Source of the DNA: Owenia fusiformis
Lineage: Eukaryota; Annelida; Polychaeta; Sabellida; Oweniidae
NCBI GenBank assembly: GCA_903813345.2
Contig: CAIIXF020000001.1
Location: 312,001-376,000 of the forward strand
Length of the DNA: 64,000 nucleotides
Reading direction: 5' to 3'
Shown: in pieces, positions 1 through 11,100 of the stretch
How positions within the stretch are numbered: the first letter of the stretch is position 1
Layout: each line of letters begins with the position of its first letter
Program-made: the position numbers and the translations under genes
The notes under the pieces: model-generated
What the model was told of the DNA's origin: nothing
The model's input: only the letters and a program-made list of their open reading frames with translations
Databases searched by the model: none

Positions 1-291
1 AGAATGTGTTTGACGTTGTCTCTAGTTCTAGACTCAAATCATTATTCTTGCCACAGAACACAGCATCTGAGCCATCATCACTTAAAACATTGTCAACCTT
101 TAAGCTGTCAAGTTTGCAGTTTGCAGAGTCCCTCATTTTAAGTTCCTGGATTTGAATCCTAGCTCTCATTCCAGGTGGGATGTTCACATCAAACTTACAC
201 ATCTCATCTTCCTCATAGTCTTCTCTTGGGTAGCCTGGACTTAGGATGTCTCCTGTACGTTCTGTATATTTGCCTCCACAGTTCGGTATAG
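1..291 (-). CDS. Exon 38 (partial): block 5 CUB-II domain
   Basis: The exon starts after TATTGCAG at 291 and runs off the window at base 1, still open. It reads IPNCGGKYTERTGDILSPGY, DEMCKFDVNIPPGM, DSANCKLDSL, AVFCGKNND and LELETTSN. It is not split at the position where blocks 3 and 4 have an intron. Its first 70 or so bases plus the preceding intron end form the unit of the 109-bp tandem array upstream. Confidence 0.88.
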
Positions 292-1450
292 CTGCAATAA
301 TGTAACTTGTATTAATACAACATAAAGTCTTCTCTTGGGTAGCCTGGACTTAGGATGTCTCCTGTACGTTCTGTATATTTGCCTCCACAGTTCGGTATAG
401 CTGCAATAATGTAACTTGTATTAATACAACATAAAGTCTTCTCTTGGGTAGCCTGGACTTAGGATGTCTCCTGTACGTTCTGTATATTTGCCTCCACAGT
501 TCGGTATAGCTGCAATAATGTAACTTGTATTAATACAACATAAAGTCTTCTCTTGGGTAGCCTGGACTTAGGATGTCTCCTGTGCGATCTGTATATTTGC
601 CTCCACAGTTTGGTATAGCTGCAATAATGTAACTTGTATTAATACAACATAAAGTCTTTTCTTGGGTAGCCTGGACTTAGGATGTCTCCTGTGCGTTCTG
701 TATATTTGCCTCCACAGTTCGGTATAGCTGCAATAATGTAACTTGTATTAATACAACATAAAGTCTTTTCTTGGGTAGCCTGGACTAAGGATGTCTCCTG
801 TACGTTTTCTATATTTGCCTCCACAGTTTGGTATAGCTGCAATAATGTAACATGTATTAATACAACATAAAGTCTTTTCTTGGGTAGCCTGGACTAAGGA
901 TGTCTCCTGTGCGATCTGTATATTTGCCTCCACAGTTTGGTATAGCTGCAATAATGTAACTTGTATTAATACAACATAAAGTCTTCTCTGGGGTAGCCTG
1001 GACTAAGGATGTCTCCTGTGCGATCTGTATATTTGCCTCCACAGTTTGGTATAGCTGCAATAATGTAACATGTATTAATACAACATAAAGATTTCTCTTG
1101 GGTAGCCTGGACTAAGGATGTCACCTGTACGTTCTGTATATTTGCCTCCACAGTTTGGTATAGCTGCAATAATGTAACTTGTATTAATACAACATAAACT
1201 CTTCTCTGGGGTAGCCTGGACTAAGGATGTCTCCTGTACGTTCTGTATATTTGCCTCCACAGTTTGGTATAGCTGCAATAATGTAACTTGTATAAATACA
1301 ACATAAAGTCTTCTCTGTGGTAGTCTGGACTTAGGATGTCACCTGTACATTCTGTTATATTTGCCTCCACAGTTCTAGCTGCAATAATGCAACATGTATT
1401 AATAAAACATAAAGTCTTCTCTGGTGTAGCCTGGACTGAGGATGTTCCTT
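218..1450 (-). repeat. 109-bp tandem array made from a CUB exon start and its splice acceptor
   Basis: Units recur every 109 bp (for example at 220, 329, 438, 547, 656, 765, 874, 983, 1092 and 1201), with a more diverged end near 1310-1450. Each unit holds the last ~35 bp of the intron including the acceptor TATTGCAG and the first ~70 bp of exon 38 (NCGGKYTERTGDILSPGYP). Eleven acceptor copies are present. Copies nearest the exon are almost identical; distant ones drift. In every copy but the terminal one, the CUB frame reaches a stop about 30 codons in. Confidence 0.95.
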
Positions 1451-1598
1451 TGGTATATTACATAGCCACGATAACTGACTTAGATTTCTTCAGTCCAAGG
1501 ATTTTTATTGAGGCACCCCATATTTCTCTTTTTTAATTTATGAAGGTGATCTCATCATGTTGAAGGTGATAAATCATGTTTACATGCCTTACACATAC

Positions 1599-2027
1599 CT
1601 AAAAAGTCCAGTTTGAATCCTTTGGCTGTTCCCACCTTTGCACCAGTCTCCAGCTCAACACAAATCTCTTCCACTGTGGAAAACAACTCATCTGGGAAAT
1701 CAGATGTCGGTGACGTAGAATTATAAGACCTCATTAGTACATCTGGATTGAGGAAATCATCTTCGAAACATGAATCACTATCATATATCTTGAAATAGTC
1801 ACCATCATTCAGTTCTAGTTCACTCATTGTAACTTTGGCCCTGTAGTTGTATGGGACCTCAATTGAGTGTGTGCAGCGTGTGTTGCCAGAGTTAGGGGGG
1901 TAAGCGTTGGGGTAATTGGGGGATAGGATTCTCCCCTTGAGACCTGATATGATGTAGTTGCACTTAGTGACTGTGGTAGGTGTTGTCATACCCCCTGTCA
2001 CCGGAGACACTGTTGTGAATGTTGCAG
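1599..2027 (-). CDS. Exon 37: block 5 CUB-I domain
   Basis: A 429-nt phase 1-1 exon: Thr-rich linker ATFTTVSPVTGGMTTPTTVT, then KCNYIISGLKGRILSPNY, TRCTHSIEVPYNYR, DSDSCFEDDF, EICVELET and KGFKLDFL. Longest CUB-I of the set because of the linker and a longer C-terminal loop. Acceptor TTACAG, donor G|GTATGT. Confidence 0.9.
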
Positions 2028-2167
2028 CTGTAACATAGAGAGAAATTGTCATGTATTGCAGACAGATATGTTGATAGTACCATACATTTGACATGTGATA
2101 TCTAATGATTCCATCAGTATTAAAGTCTATGCCAAAATGGATTGCATTTTTGGGTCACCAAGTTTAC

Positions 2168-2350
2168 CTGTGCAGGCAGTGACCACTGAAGACCATGTGC
2201 CATCATCCCTACAGGTGATTGTTAGAGTTGACCGTCCATTAATGGTGAACCCAGCATCACATGTATAAGTGGCTATATTCCCGGGTCTATATCCGCGCAC
2301 AACCACTTTACCATTCTTAATTGTCTTCAAAGGTCCTGGACATTGAGCCA
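2168..2350 (-). CDS. Exon 36: block 4 sushi S6
   Basis: A 183-nt phase 1-1 exon: AQCPGPLKTIKNGKVVVRG, YTCDAGFTINGR, ITCRDDGTWSSVVTACT, donor G|GTAAAC. Close relative of exon 27 and last sushi domain of block 4. Confidence 0.89.
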
Positions 2351-3057
2351 CTGAAAGATATACAGAAATCAGTCAGGGCTTGCATTAACGGCGTCCCGTA
2401 CATGTTAAGGACTCAAAAATAATTTGGAGGACGCAAAAATTGAAAATATTTCCGTTTTTTGGACGCAAAATTTTTTTAGGTCAATACTACAATGTGTTTA
2501 CAACGATACCTAACAAAAACAAATAATTATGATCTCTCACCTTTATTTGAATCGTAAATAAGGCTCAACATGTTGAATATTTACAAATAATCATGATTCT
2601 CTCAAATTTTTTCGACTTTGTTTATTTTCAGATTTGAAACCATGACACCCCACAGTTTCTCCTATTCAGAAACAAATATTAGGTTATTCATGAAATAAAA
2701 AGTATTCATTGTCGAATGAACGAACATGCATTTATTCAGTCCGTACTTAATGTTTACTTCCGTTTTAAATTCGCGGCAAGAAATCAAAAACTGAAAAATA
2801 GAGGACACACTTTTTTTTTCAAAGGACACACTTTTTTTAAGAAAATTGCGTCCTTGGGACTCACAAATTTTCTAACCTAATGCAATCGCTGTCAGTGTAA
2901 TCAATGGTATCCATTTTTGGAAATTATCAATGTCATGGTTCTCATGACAACTATTTAGGTTTATAAATGAACAACAACCCATTATTTCTATACAATCTTA
3001 TTTAACTGTTATATAAATGTGAATACAAGATACAACCTGGTATATATTTTTACTTAC
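2351..3057. other. Intron; AT-rich, possible decayed inverted element
   Basis: No coding signal. Near 2375 there is TTGCATTA and GGCGTCC and near 2870 the reverse-complement theme GCGTCC and TAATGCAA, with several poly-T runs between. This may be a degraded inverted-repeat element, but the match is weak and no target duplication is evident. Confidence 0.3.
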
Positions 3058-3237
3058 AAGCACAAATTGGTGGTTCTCCGGTCCACTTGCCATCAGCTCC
3101 ACATGTACGAACCTTAGATCCTCTAATCACCTCACCAGGGAACTCACAAGTGTATGTAGCCTTATCACCAAATGAGTTTCCTGTTGTTGTGACATCCGTG
3201 TCAAAATTGGCATCTGGCTCAGATGGACATTTAACAG
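3058..3237 (-). CDS. Exon 35: block 4 sushi S5
   Basis: A 180-nt phase 1-1 exon: VKCPSEPDANFDTDVTTTG, YTCEFPGEVIRGS, RTCGADGKWTGEPPICA, donor T|GTAAGT. One codon longer than exon 26, otherwise a close copy. Confidence 0.9.
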
Positions 3238-3411
3238 CTACAAAAGACAAACATGTGGATTTACAGTTGATGCAATGAAAGATATTGATAGGTGATGATA
3301 GATAATCCAAACATTTCATGGATGTTAGGTTGGCATTGCATCAATTTTATATATTAAAAAAGGGCATTTCATTTGACATAAAATTTCTAACATTAGGCAT
3401 TAAATGACAAA

Positions 3412-4499
3412 ATGTCACCACCACCTAGAAAATTTAATCAATTTGAAGCAAATTGAAAAATACCTTTTAGACCTTTTTTAACCTAAAGACCTTTTAGACC
3501 TTTTTTATGTGTAGATGGTTTTGAAGAAAAAAACCTTTTTGATCATTTTTAACTTGAGGTTATTGAGGGTCAAATCTAAAATATAAAATCAGATTTGAAT
3601 TTCTGAGAAGTTGTAGATGATTTGTAAAAAGATTTGGTCAAATTGAAGTAAGTTGAAAAATACCTTTTTTACCTTGAGAAGGTCATTGAAGGTCAAATCT
3701 CAAATCTATAGTCAGATTTGAACTTCTGAGAACTTAGATTTTGAAGATCAATTGAAGATCAAATCTTAAATCAGCTTTGAACTTCTGAAAACTTATAGAT
3801 AATTTTGAAAAAAAGTTGAATACATAAGCGCAAATGCCAAAGGGAAGGGTGACTAAAAACTTCAAAAAAAAACAACAAGAAAAGCAAACTGCAAGTGCAA
3901 ATCTGTCATAAGAAAAGCAGACCCCACATATCCCAAAACCATGATCCAACGTGAAAAGAAACAATGTCCAACATCCCCCTCCCCCTCCAATCGATACTCC
4001 AATACTCATAACATCAAAAATAGTTGTAGATACTAGTGCTCATAAAAGATAAGAGTATTCAGTCTCAAATGATGTGGGAGAGATAAAATCCAGTCTCCAA
4101 ATACATAGGCAATTCAAAGGGTCAAAGAAGTCATCACAATCCATAAAACACAATAATTCACAATGGTCACCAGGAGAAAACCACGGCTGGCCCAGCTCCC
4201 CACCTCTCAACCACCAATGCCACAGCCGGGATCCACCTCAAAAGGTGCCAAGTGAAAAAACTGCCAATTGCCAATCCACTACACCACTCCCACATCCCCC
4301 AGCATCTCAAGTGGCAAAACCCGAAATTTCGAAACGAATGACCCGCACCCTTCAGCAAAGCCCAGAAAAGAAGTCAGTTTAAACAGTATTTGTTATGTTA
4401 TTGGAAGTTGTAAGAATTTGTTACAGACGCCAACCACCAATCGGTGTCACAAAAAAACGGAGACCATAACAAACTGTCACCACTTTCTGGTGGTGACAT
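3412..4499. mobile_element. Non-autonomous DNA element with ATGTCACCACCA ends (copy 1)
   Basis: The left end ATGTCACCACCAC is mirrored at the right by GGTGGTGACAT, giving terminal inverted repeats. The inside is a series of degenerate copies of a motif containing TTGAAGGTCAAATCT, CAGATTTGAAC and TTCTGAGAACTTGTAGATGA. Two related copies lie at 19895-20800 and 22395-22763. There is no transposase. Small frames in it are incidental. Confidence 0.72.
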
Positions 4500-4619
4500 A
4501 AAAATGTAGTCAAATTGACTGACTTGACATTCAATATATATAACATTACTCTAAGTTTAAATATTCTAGAATCAAATCAATTAGTAAATGGGAGCAATAT
4601 AACTGAATTGGTCACTTAC

Positions 4620-4793
4620 AAACACAGATAGGTGGCTCTGGTGTCCACTTTCCATTGAAGTCACACGTTCTAGTGTCTGTGCCTGACAGTATGTACCCAC
4701 TGTTGCACTTATAAATGGCGACATTGCCAAAGCCACTGCCATCAGGGCTAATTGCTCCATTTTGCAGTTGTGGGGGATTAGGGCATGTCACAG
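4620..4793 (-). CDS. Exon 34: block 4 sushi S4
   Basis: A 174-nt phase 1-1 exon: VTCPNPPQLQNGAISPDG, FGNVAIYKCNSGYILSGT, RTCDFNGKWTPEPPICV. Partner of exon 25. Flanked by a MITE on each side (4938-5202 upstream, 3412-4499 downstream). Confidence 0.9.
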
Positions 4794-4937
4794 CTGAAAT
4801 GAAACCATGTTTGCGTGATTGCACAAAAAAAAGATTTAGTGTCTGGACTAAATGAAATTTATAATTGGTTAAGCAATTCTTCTAAAGATTAATCAGTGAA
4901 TGAACTATAATTTATTTTGCATCAACAAAATTAGATA

Positions 4938-5202
4938 TTAGGGAGGTTAAGCTTGCATATAAAATCAAAACAAAAATGCCAAATGTATCAATCATGCAAT
5001 ATACATTGCATGCAATAAACGTCTTCAGTGTTTATGCTTAGATTAGAACAGGATGCAGCATATAAGATACCATTGGTAGTTCTATAGCTGTTTTTGATAC
5101 AAATTTTAAACAAGACATTGACGATGGACAGGTATTGACGCACATACAAGCTGCTTAAATGTTTCTGATCATGTTTACATTGTGCAAGCTTAACCTCTCT
5201 AA
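4938..5202. mobile_element. MITE with TTAGGGAGGTTAAGC ends and TA target
   Basis: A 265-bp element. The left end reads TTAGGGAGGTTAAGCTTGCA and the right end is its reverse complement with one change; TA flanks both sides (4936-4937 and 5203-5204). A related end with the same TTAAGCTTGCATATAAAATC start occurs at 54045. TA targets are typical of Tc1/mariner MITEs. Confidence 0.75.
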
Positions 5203-5386
5203 TACTACATACATACACACCCGATGGGATTAATACACTTGCATTGAGATATCTACAGGTATTTTAAAGTGGAGATATCTGGGTTAAAAATTTAGAATTG
5301 AGTTGAAAAAGATTCAAATAATTTATGTTTCAAATCATTCAGACAGATTTAACCAAAATACAGCACAAAAAATATGTAATACTTAC

Positions 5387-5572
5387 GCATGCACTTCGTT
5401 TCCTGGTCACTCCACTGGCCAGAGGACTGGCAGATTCTGCTAGAAGGTCCACTGAGGGTGAAACCAGATTTACAGGAGAATGTCAGCCTTGAGCCAGGTC
5501 CAAATTTACTGCCCATTCTAAGCCCATTAACTGGATCACCTGGGTCACCACAGCCAATACTGGGAGATACCC
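5387..5572 (-). CDS. Exon 33: block 4 sushi S3
   Basis: A 186-nt phase 1-1 exon: SIGCGDPGDPVNGLRMGS, TFSCKSGFTLSGPSSRICQ, GQWSDQETKCM. Acceptor TTTTTAG, donor C|GTAAGT; carries the CGDPGDPVNG signature of S3. Confidence 0.9.
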
Positions 5573-6218
5573 CTAAAAATAATAACTTGTTTTGCACAAA
5601 AAAGTACTGAATTATGTTAAGATGAACTCAGATGGCATCCATTAGATGTCTGAGAACTGAACAAATATTTTAGTGATGATGACGTAAGTAAAAGCAATAC
5701 CTGATGACAAAAGTAAAAGCAATACCTTAGTTAATGAATTATACAACAGTATACATTAGTAAATACAATGTTTAAAAATGAATTAGAGAAGTAAATGCAA
5801 TACTTCAGTGGTGATATTACCCGACTTGATAAAAGAATATTAAAAATTTTACAGAAGGAAAGGTAATGATTGACACAAGTAAAATATCTTAGCAATATAA
5901 ATTATACAACAGTACAAAACCCCTCAACCTTTTCTGATGACAATACATAACTTTCCTCCATATATTATAGCTGTGATCCGTGCTGACGCCGTCAGATGTC
6001 TCTATACTACTGCACTATTTAACTTTGCTCTGTTGTATATTATCATCATCAACTAAAGTATTATTTTATGTAATACCTTATGCATGGCAATTTGAGATGA
6101 ATACATGAATTGATTAATTAAAGTGAACTAATAAAAAGAAAGAAATAAGAAAAACTGTAGAACTGATTTGTAAAACATTTGTACAAGCCAAATAAAATCT
6201 GATGATGATTTTACTCAC
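5573..6218. other. Intron, nothing recognised
   Basis: AT-rich intron with two short near-repeats of AAGTAAAAGCAATACC near 5690-5730. No frames, RNA genes or mobile-element ends were seen. Confidence 0.6.
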
Positions 6219-6389
6219 CATTACAAACAGGAGCAATCCCACTCCAACTGAGGTCTTTCTGGCAAGTCCTTATGTTTGTGCCCAGTAAGGTGCCAGAGTT
6301 ACACCTATATGTGACAGTGCCTCCAATTGCCTTGCTCTGTATTGTTGCTGTAGCTCCTGCAGGAGTAGGGGGATCTCCACATGAGGATG
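6219..6389 (-). CDS. Exon 32: block 4 sushi S2
   Basis: A 171-nt phase 1-1 exon: SSCGDPPTPAGATATIQS, GGTVTYRCNSGTLLGTN, RTCQKDLSWSGIAPVCNG. Nearly identical protein to exon 23. Donor G|GTGAGT. Confidence 0.9.
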
Positions 6390-6775
6390 CTGTAGAACAC
6401 ATGGGTTTTCAATATAGAGTACTGTGTATGTTTATATTACCATTTCAAAGCAATTGCAAACTATTACTGAGTGAATAGAATATTCTATAGAGTTTGTGGA
6501 TTGGATTTATATGAGGGTTGTGAAGAAATATTGAACTAATAAGGTTTTGTTGATATTTCTGAAACAATTGATAAACTAGATCTTGTTATTGCCAAAAATA
6601 TGGGAAAACAAAATTAATACACATTAAAGTATAGCACATTTTAAAGGCCCGCTACTAAAAAAATAATGAAAGTTAAAGCAAATATTTATTGATTTGATTG
6701 GCACTTCAATTGGTAATAAGCAGGGGTGTACTTTATCCAGCACTATTTTGAGTTATATAAAAAGAGGTCACTTAC
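6390..6775. other. Intron, nothing recognised
   Basis: 386 bp of AT-rich intron sequence between S2 and S1 of block 4. No repeat or coding structure noticed. Confidence 0.6.
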
Positions 6776-6967
6776 CAACACATCTGTCCAGGGTGCCCCT
6801 CCAGATGGAATCTCTACATTGAAGGGTGGTCTCTACCTCTCCATTTTGAAACATAAATGAAGTCTTACAAGCATACCTTGCTATGTAACCATTTGGGTAG
6901 GCATCAGCTTTATTAAGAAGTAAACCATTTCCTAAAGTCTGGAGACCATCAGACGGACACCCAACAG
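6776..6967 (-). CDS. Exon 31: block 4 sushi S1
   Basis: A 192-nt phase 1-1 exon: VGCPSDGLQTLGNGLLLN, GYIARYACKTSFMFQNG, LQCRDSIWRGTLDRCVG. All four sushi cysteines and the Trp are present. Acceptor TTTGCAG, donor G|GTAAGT. Confidence 0.89.
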
Positions 6968-7152
6968 CTGCAAAATAAGATGAAATATAAAATAAATCAG
7001 GTAAATAAAAATTATAGAAATTATTTTGATTTTAACTGCACAGACATTCATACATAGGTTAAGGTAGGTAATCCATGATTCACAGATAGGTTAATGATGA
7101 AAAATTAGTAATACAGTCAATAAAGATAAAAAGATAAGATGATCAAACCTAC

Positions 7153-7302
7153 TTTCATATTTGATCCAGAATCCTTTCTCAATGATAAATGGATCATAGA
7201 TGGTGCTGAACAGCAGGGAAACCTTGTTGGTTAGACTGGTCACTGGTGATATTGATCTTTGACCACAGTATCTTACAGAGCTAGAGGATCTATTGTTTAT
7301 TC
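7153..7302 (-). CDS. Exon 30: block 4 CUB-II, second half
   Basis: A 150-nt phase 1-1 exon between TTATAG and A|GTAGGT: INNRSSSSVRYCGQRSIS, PVTSLTNKVSLLF, YDPFIIEKGFWIKYE. Provides the last CUB cysteine. Homologue of exon 21 with about three quarters of residues shared. Confidence 0.86.
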
Positions 7303-7913
7303 CTATAAAAATAAGATGGAGAAACTATTATAAAATGAAAAGCTGAGCAACAGAATATTCAAACAATTTGTGGAGCAATTTTGCATTCCAGCTCGTCATT
7401 CAAAATGTTCTGCCTTTTTTAAGTTTAAATAATGATACATTACAATCCAGTGAGAATGTCACAGGAAAAATATGAAGGCCATGACAATAATATGTTGACA
7501 AAACTGATCCACTTTTATGAAAATACTGAAAACACAGAGAAAGACAATGAACAAAACTAAGTGCTTGTATTGTTGTTGGATAGGTAACTAACTTGTTAAT
7601 ATAGAATCAACTTTGATGTGTGATGTTTAGCTTTGTTGTTTGTTTAGTTGCTGATGGGGCAATATGTGATTGATGTCATAGTTTTATGTGATACATCAAA
7701 TCTTCGAACCACAATCACATCATATGACGTCGTGACAGTTGCCTTGATGATTTGCCATATAAGGAAATAACGGTGGACTTTTGGTCACGTCAATGGTCAA
7801 ATCCCGTTCCATATAACGAATGCCCACTTCGTGGGGGCCTTCATAAAAACTTAAGATACCAAGACACATTTTTGTGTGAACAAACATTTCTTCATTATGT
7901 CTCGTACATTTAC
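7303..7913. other. Intron splitting block 4 CUB-II
   Basis: Unique-looking intron between exons 30 and 29. Its counterpart in block 3 (24362-24668) is about half as long and not obviously similar, in contrast to the near-identical neighbouring intron. Confidence 0.6.
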
Positions 7914-8114
7914 CTGTTATAGTGAGATGGTCATCTTCACAGTTGTCTGACAAATCTACTGCAAACTCGAGGAATGTTAGTTTGATTTGTTGGCCAGGTT
8001 TGACTGTTATAATCCAAGTACACTCTTCTAGCTTGTTGTAAGGATGGTACGGATAATTAGGACTTAGGATCTCCCCTTGAGGCTCTCGCAAGTCACCTCC
8101 ACAATTAGGGAGCG
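7914..8114 (-). CDS. Exon 29: block 4 CUB-II, first half
   Basis: A 201-nt phase 1-1 exon: LPNCGGDLREPQGEILSPNY, ECTWIITVKPGQQ, FAVDLSDNCEDDHLTIT. From 7961 upward it is almost identical to exon 20, while below 7961 it is visibly diverged. The Glu at the putative Ca site of exon 20 is Asp here. The upstream intron contains the LINE. Confidence 0.9.
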
Positions 8115-8179
8115 CTGAAATACATTTATCAAGTACTATAGTTTATTTATTCTTAGGACTATGATATAGATACAATTTT

Positions 8180-11100
8180 TTATTATTATTATTATTAATG
8201 TTTTTATTATTCTTAAATCATAGTAATTTACAAAGTACAAGTAAGCAAGACCAATCGCCATTTGGCATTACAGGTCGCTTTAACATAAATATAGTTTAGA
8301 AGCAAGTAATAATAAAACAAAAAAAGTGCATAAAACTATTGAAAAGTTTTGTTGTTAATTGCTTAGTTGCTTAGTTGTTGGGGATATTTTGGTCCAGGAG
8401 GTTTGGGCAAGTTTTAGATTCTCAATGGGTAAATGTAACATGATCTAACAAAGTTGAGCACAATGTTAAGAAGTAAGTTTTGTGAATCACGGCTAAGGGT
8501 ATTTTCATAGAGGAGATATTTGACTTGATCATTTCGGTTGGTGTAGATGTTCTCATCATAGAGAAGGTTGTTTTGTCTAAGTGCAGTAATCATGTTTGTC
8601 CTATCATCAGTATGGCGGGGGCAAGAAAGGAGAAAGTGCTTAGTATTTTCAGGGGATCCACATGGACACTTGTTTTCGGTTACACCAATAAAATTATGAG
8701 AGAAAAAGTGTTCTTTTAAAAAGAAATCGACACGAAGTCTGTTTAAAATCTTCTCATTTGACCTTGTTAAGTTTAGCTTGGTTGTTGGAATGAAATTTAT
8801 GTTTGGGAGAATTGTTGACCGAACAGCATTTTTAAAACTAGAGATGGTTGGTAATTCTCTTATAAGTTGGCTAAGGTTGTTCCATTGTTTTATAATATTT
8901 AAGACAGGGGCTTTAAGGAGTCTGATAGAAACATTAGTTGGAATATTGTAAGGCATAGAATGTCTCAGTAGTCTGGTGGCTGGGTTTTTATATTTGTCAA
9001 ATATGTCGCATATATATTGTGCTACATTTCTTTTGTTTATTTTGAACATTATCCGAACATTTTTTTCATTTCTCCTTTGACTAAGGGTTTTCCAGTTAAG
9101 GCATTGAAAAACTTTGGAGGTATCTGAGCCATGAAGAACACCTGCACATATTACACCTGCTTGATAGTGCAATTTGTCAAGTTTTGCTAATAGGGCTAAT
9201 GAGGCAGACCCATACAAGGCACTGCAGTAGTCAAAATTTGATGCTACATAGGAGCTATACATTGTTTCAAGGTGTTTGGATCTTACACTATTTGACAGAT
9301 ACTTGAGTGGATTAAGGAGTTTTTGAACTTTCCGTGAAAGATAGTTAATATGGTCTTCATAAGTCAAATTTTCATCAAGGATAAATCCAAGATGTTTGTG
9401 TGAAGTTTTACATGGAATGACTTCTCCGTCAAAATAAAGTGGCGTTTTTTGGAAGTTTTTGATCCGGTTTGAGTGGAATATGACTTGGGCACTTTTGGAA
9501 GGTTTGAATTTAAGGAACCATTTCTTTGACCACAGATTAATTTTATTAAGATCATTTTGAATCTGATCTGTTTGAGCATTTGATGGATGAAAAAATGAAT
9601 ATAGAGATGTATCATCAGCATATATGTATGCTTCAGAGTCTAAGTTGTCTGGGAGGTCATTTATATAGATGAGGAACATGAGGGGGCCTATTACTGAGCC
9701 TTGAGGAACACCAGAGTTTATGAAGTTGTTGTCTGAGAATTTAGAATGTTGGTCATTGATTGATACACAAACTTTTCTATTCCTCAGGTAAGAATCACAA
9801 AGATCAATTGTTTTGCCGTTAATTCCATAAGATTTCATTTTGTGTATTAAGAGCGAATGCGGGACGGTATCAAACGCAGCCGAAATGTCGAGATATACCG
9901 AGTTAATACAGTTTCCTTGTTCCATTTGATGATAAATATAGTCAGTTATTGCTAAAAGTTGAAGTTCTGTGTTGTGGCCTGGGAGAAAACCTGACTGAAA
10001 CTTGTATAAGAGGTCATTATCCATAAGGTGTTTCATGATTCTAGCATGGAGTACCTTTTCAAAAATTTTGGAGAAAGTGCTTAATAATGTTATCGGCCTA
10101 TAGTTTTCAACGAATGACCGGTCAGATTTCTTATGAATTGGAGAAATATTTCCCAACTTCCAACAGTCAGGAAATTCTGACTTTTGGAAAATAAAGTTAA
10201 AAAGCGAAGAAAGTTGGATTGATAGAGTGGCTGAGGCAATTTTCACCATTCTGTTATTTATTCCATCAAGACCGCATGCTTTGTCACGTTCAAGAGACTG
10301 TATGATTTTATTTATTTCATCAGGTGTTGTCGTAATATTGTCAATTTCTTGATTGCACCTTTTTGGAAAATTAGGAAAGACCATATCCCCATGAAGCTCA
10401 TCATGGTGATATTTGCCAGAGAAAAGGTTCATGAAAAGGTTGGCTTTTTCAGTGTCAGATGTAGCAATAGAACATGAAGTTTCACTTCTGAGACAAGGGA
10501 GACAGTCATTGAATTTTTTGGAGAGAAATGAGTTTACAATATTCCAATATTGCTTGCCCTTACATGTGGACTCATTAAGTTGTTGGACTAATTTGTCCTC
10601 ATGAGTTAATTTAGCTTCTTTAATAAGAGTCTTTACATGCTCTGCTTGATTGGCATAATTTTCAAAATGAACAGGATCATCATTTGATTTTGACTTACGA
10701 AAAAGTTTTTCTTTTTTTCTGATCTCAAGTTTGATTTTTTTGTTAATCCATGGCTGGTCATTTGCCTTGGTTATGTAAGTTTTCTGCGGAATGTTATTGG
10801 AAAAAATGTCAAAAACATCGCGAGTAAAGTTTTCAGTAGTTAAGTTCACATTTTCATTGTTATTTATGAAAATGTCGGTCAAATCGATATCGCTGATATT
10901 TGAGTTTATTTTATCTACATCTCCAAGATCATAATTCCATATTGTTTTTCTAGTCACATGTTTTTTGTCTAGTTTAAGTGGAAGAGTGGTCAAAATTGTT
11001 GAATGATCAGTGTTTCCGATAGGATCAATGACTGATATTTCTTTAACCAGAAATGCTTTGTCTGTTATTGAAAGATCTATGCAAGTTCTTGAATTTCTAG

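Noticed and set aside
639-1278. Series of 67-codon minus-strand frames
   Set aside because: Each is two neighbouring 109-bp units read through; they are not separate small genes.
4074-4501. Frames of 77-102 codons near 4.1-4.5 kb
   Set aside because: Within the TGTCACCACC element, low complexity, no recognisable domain.
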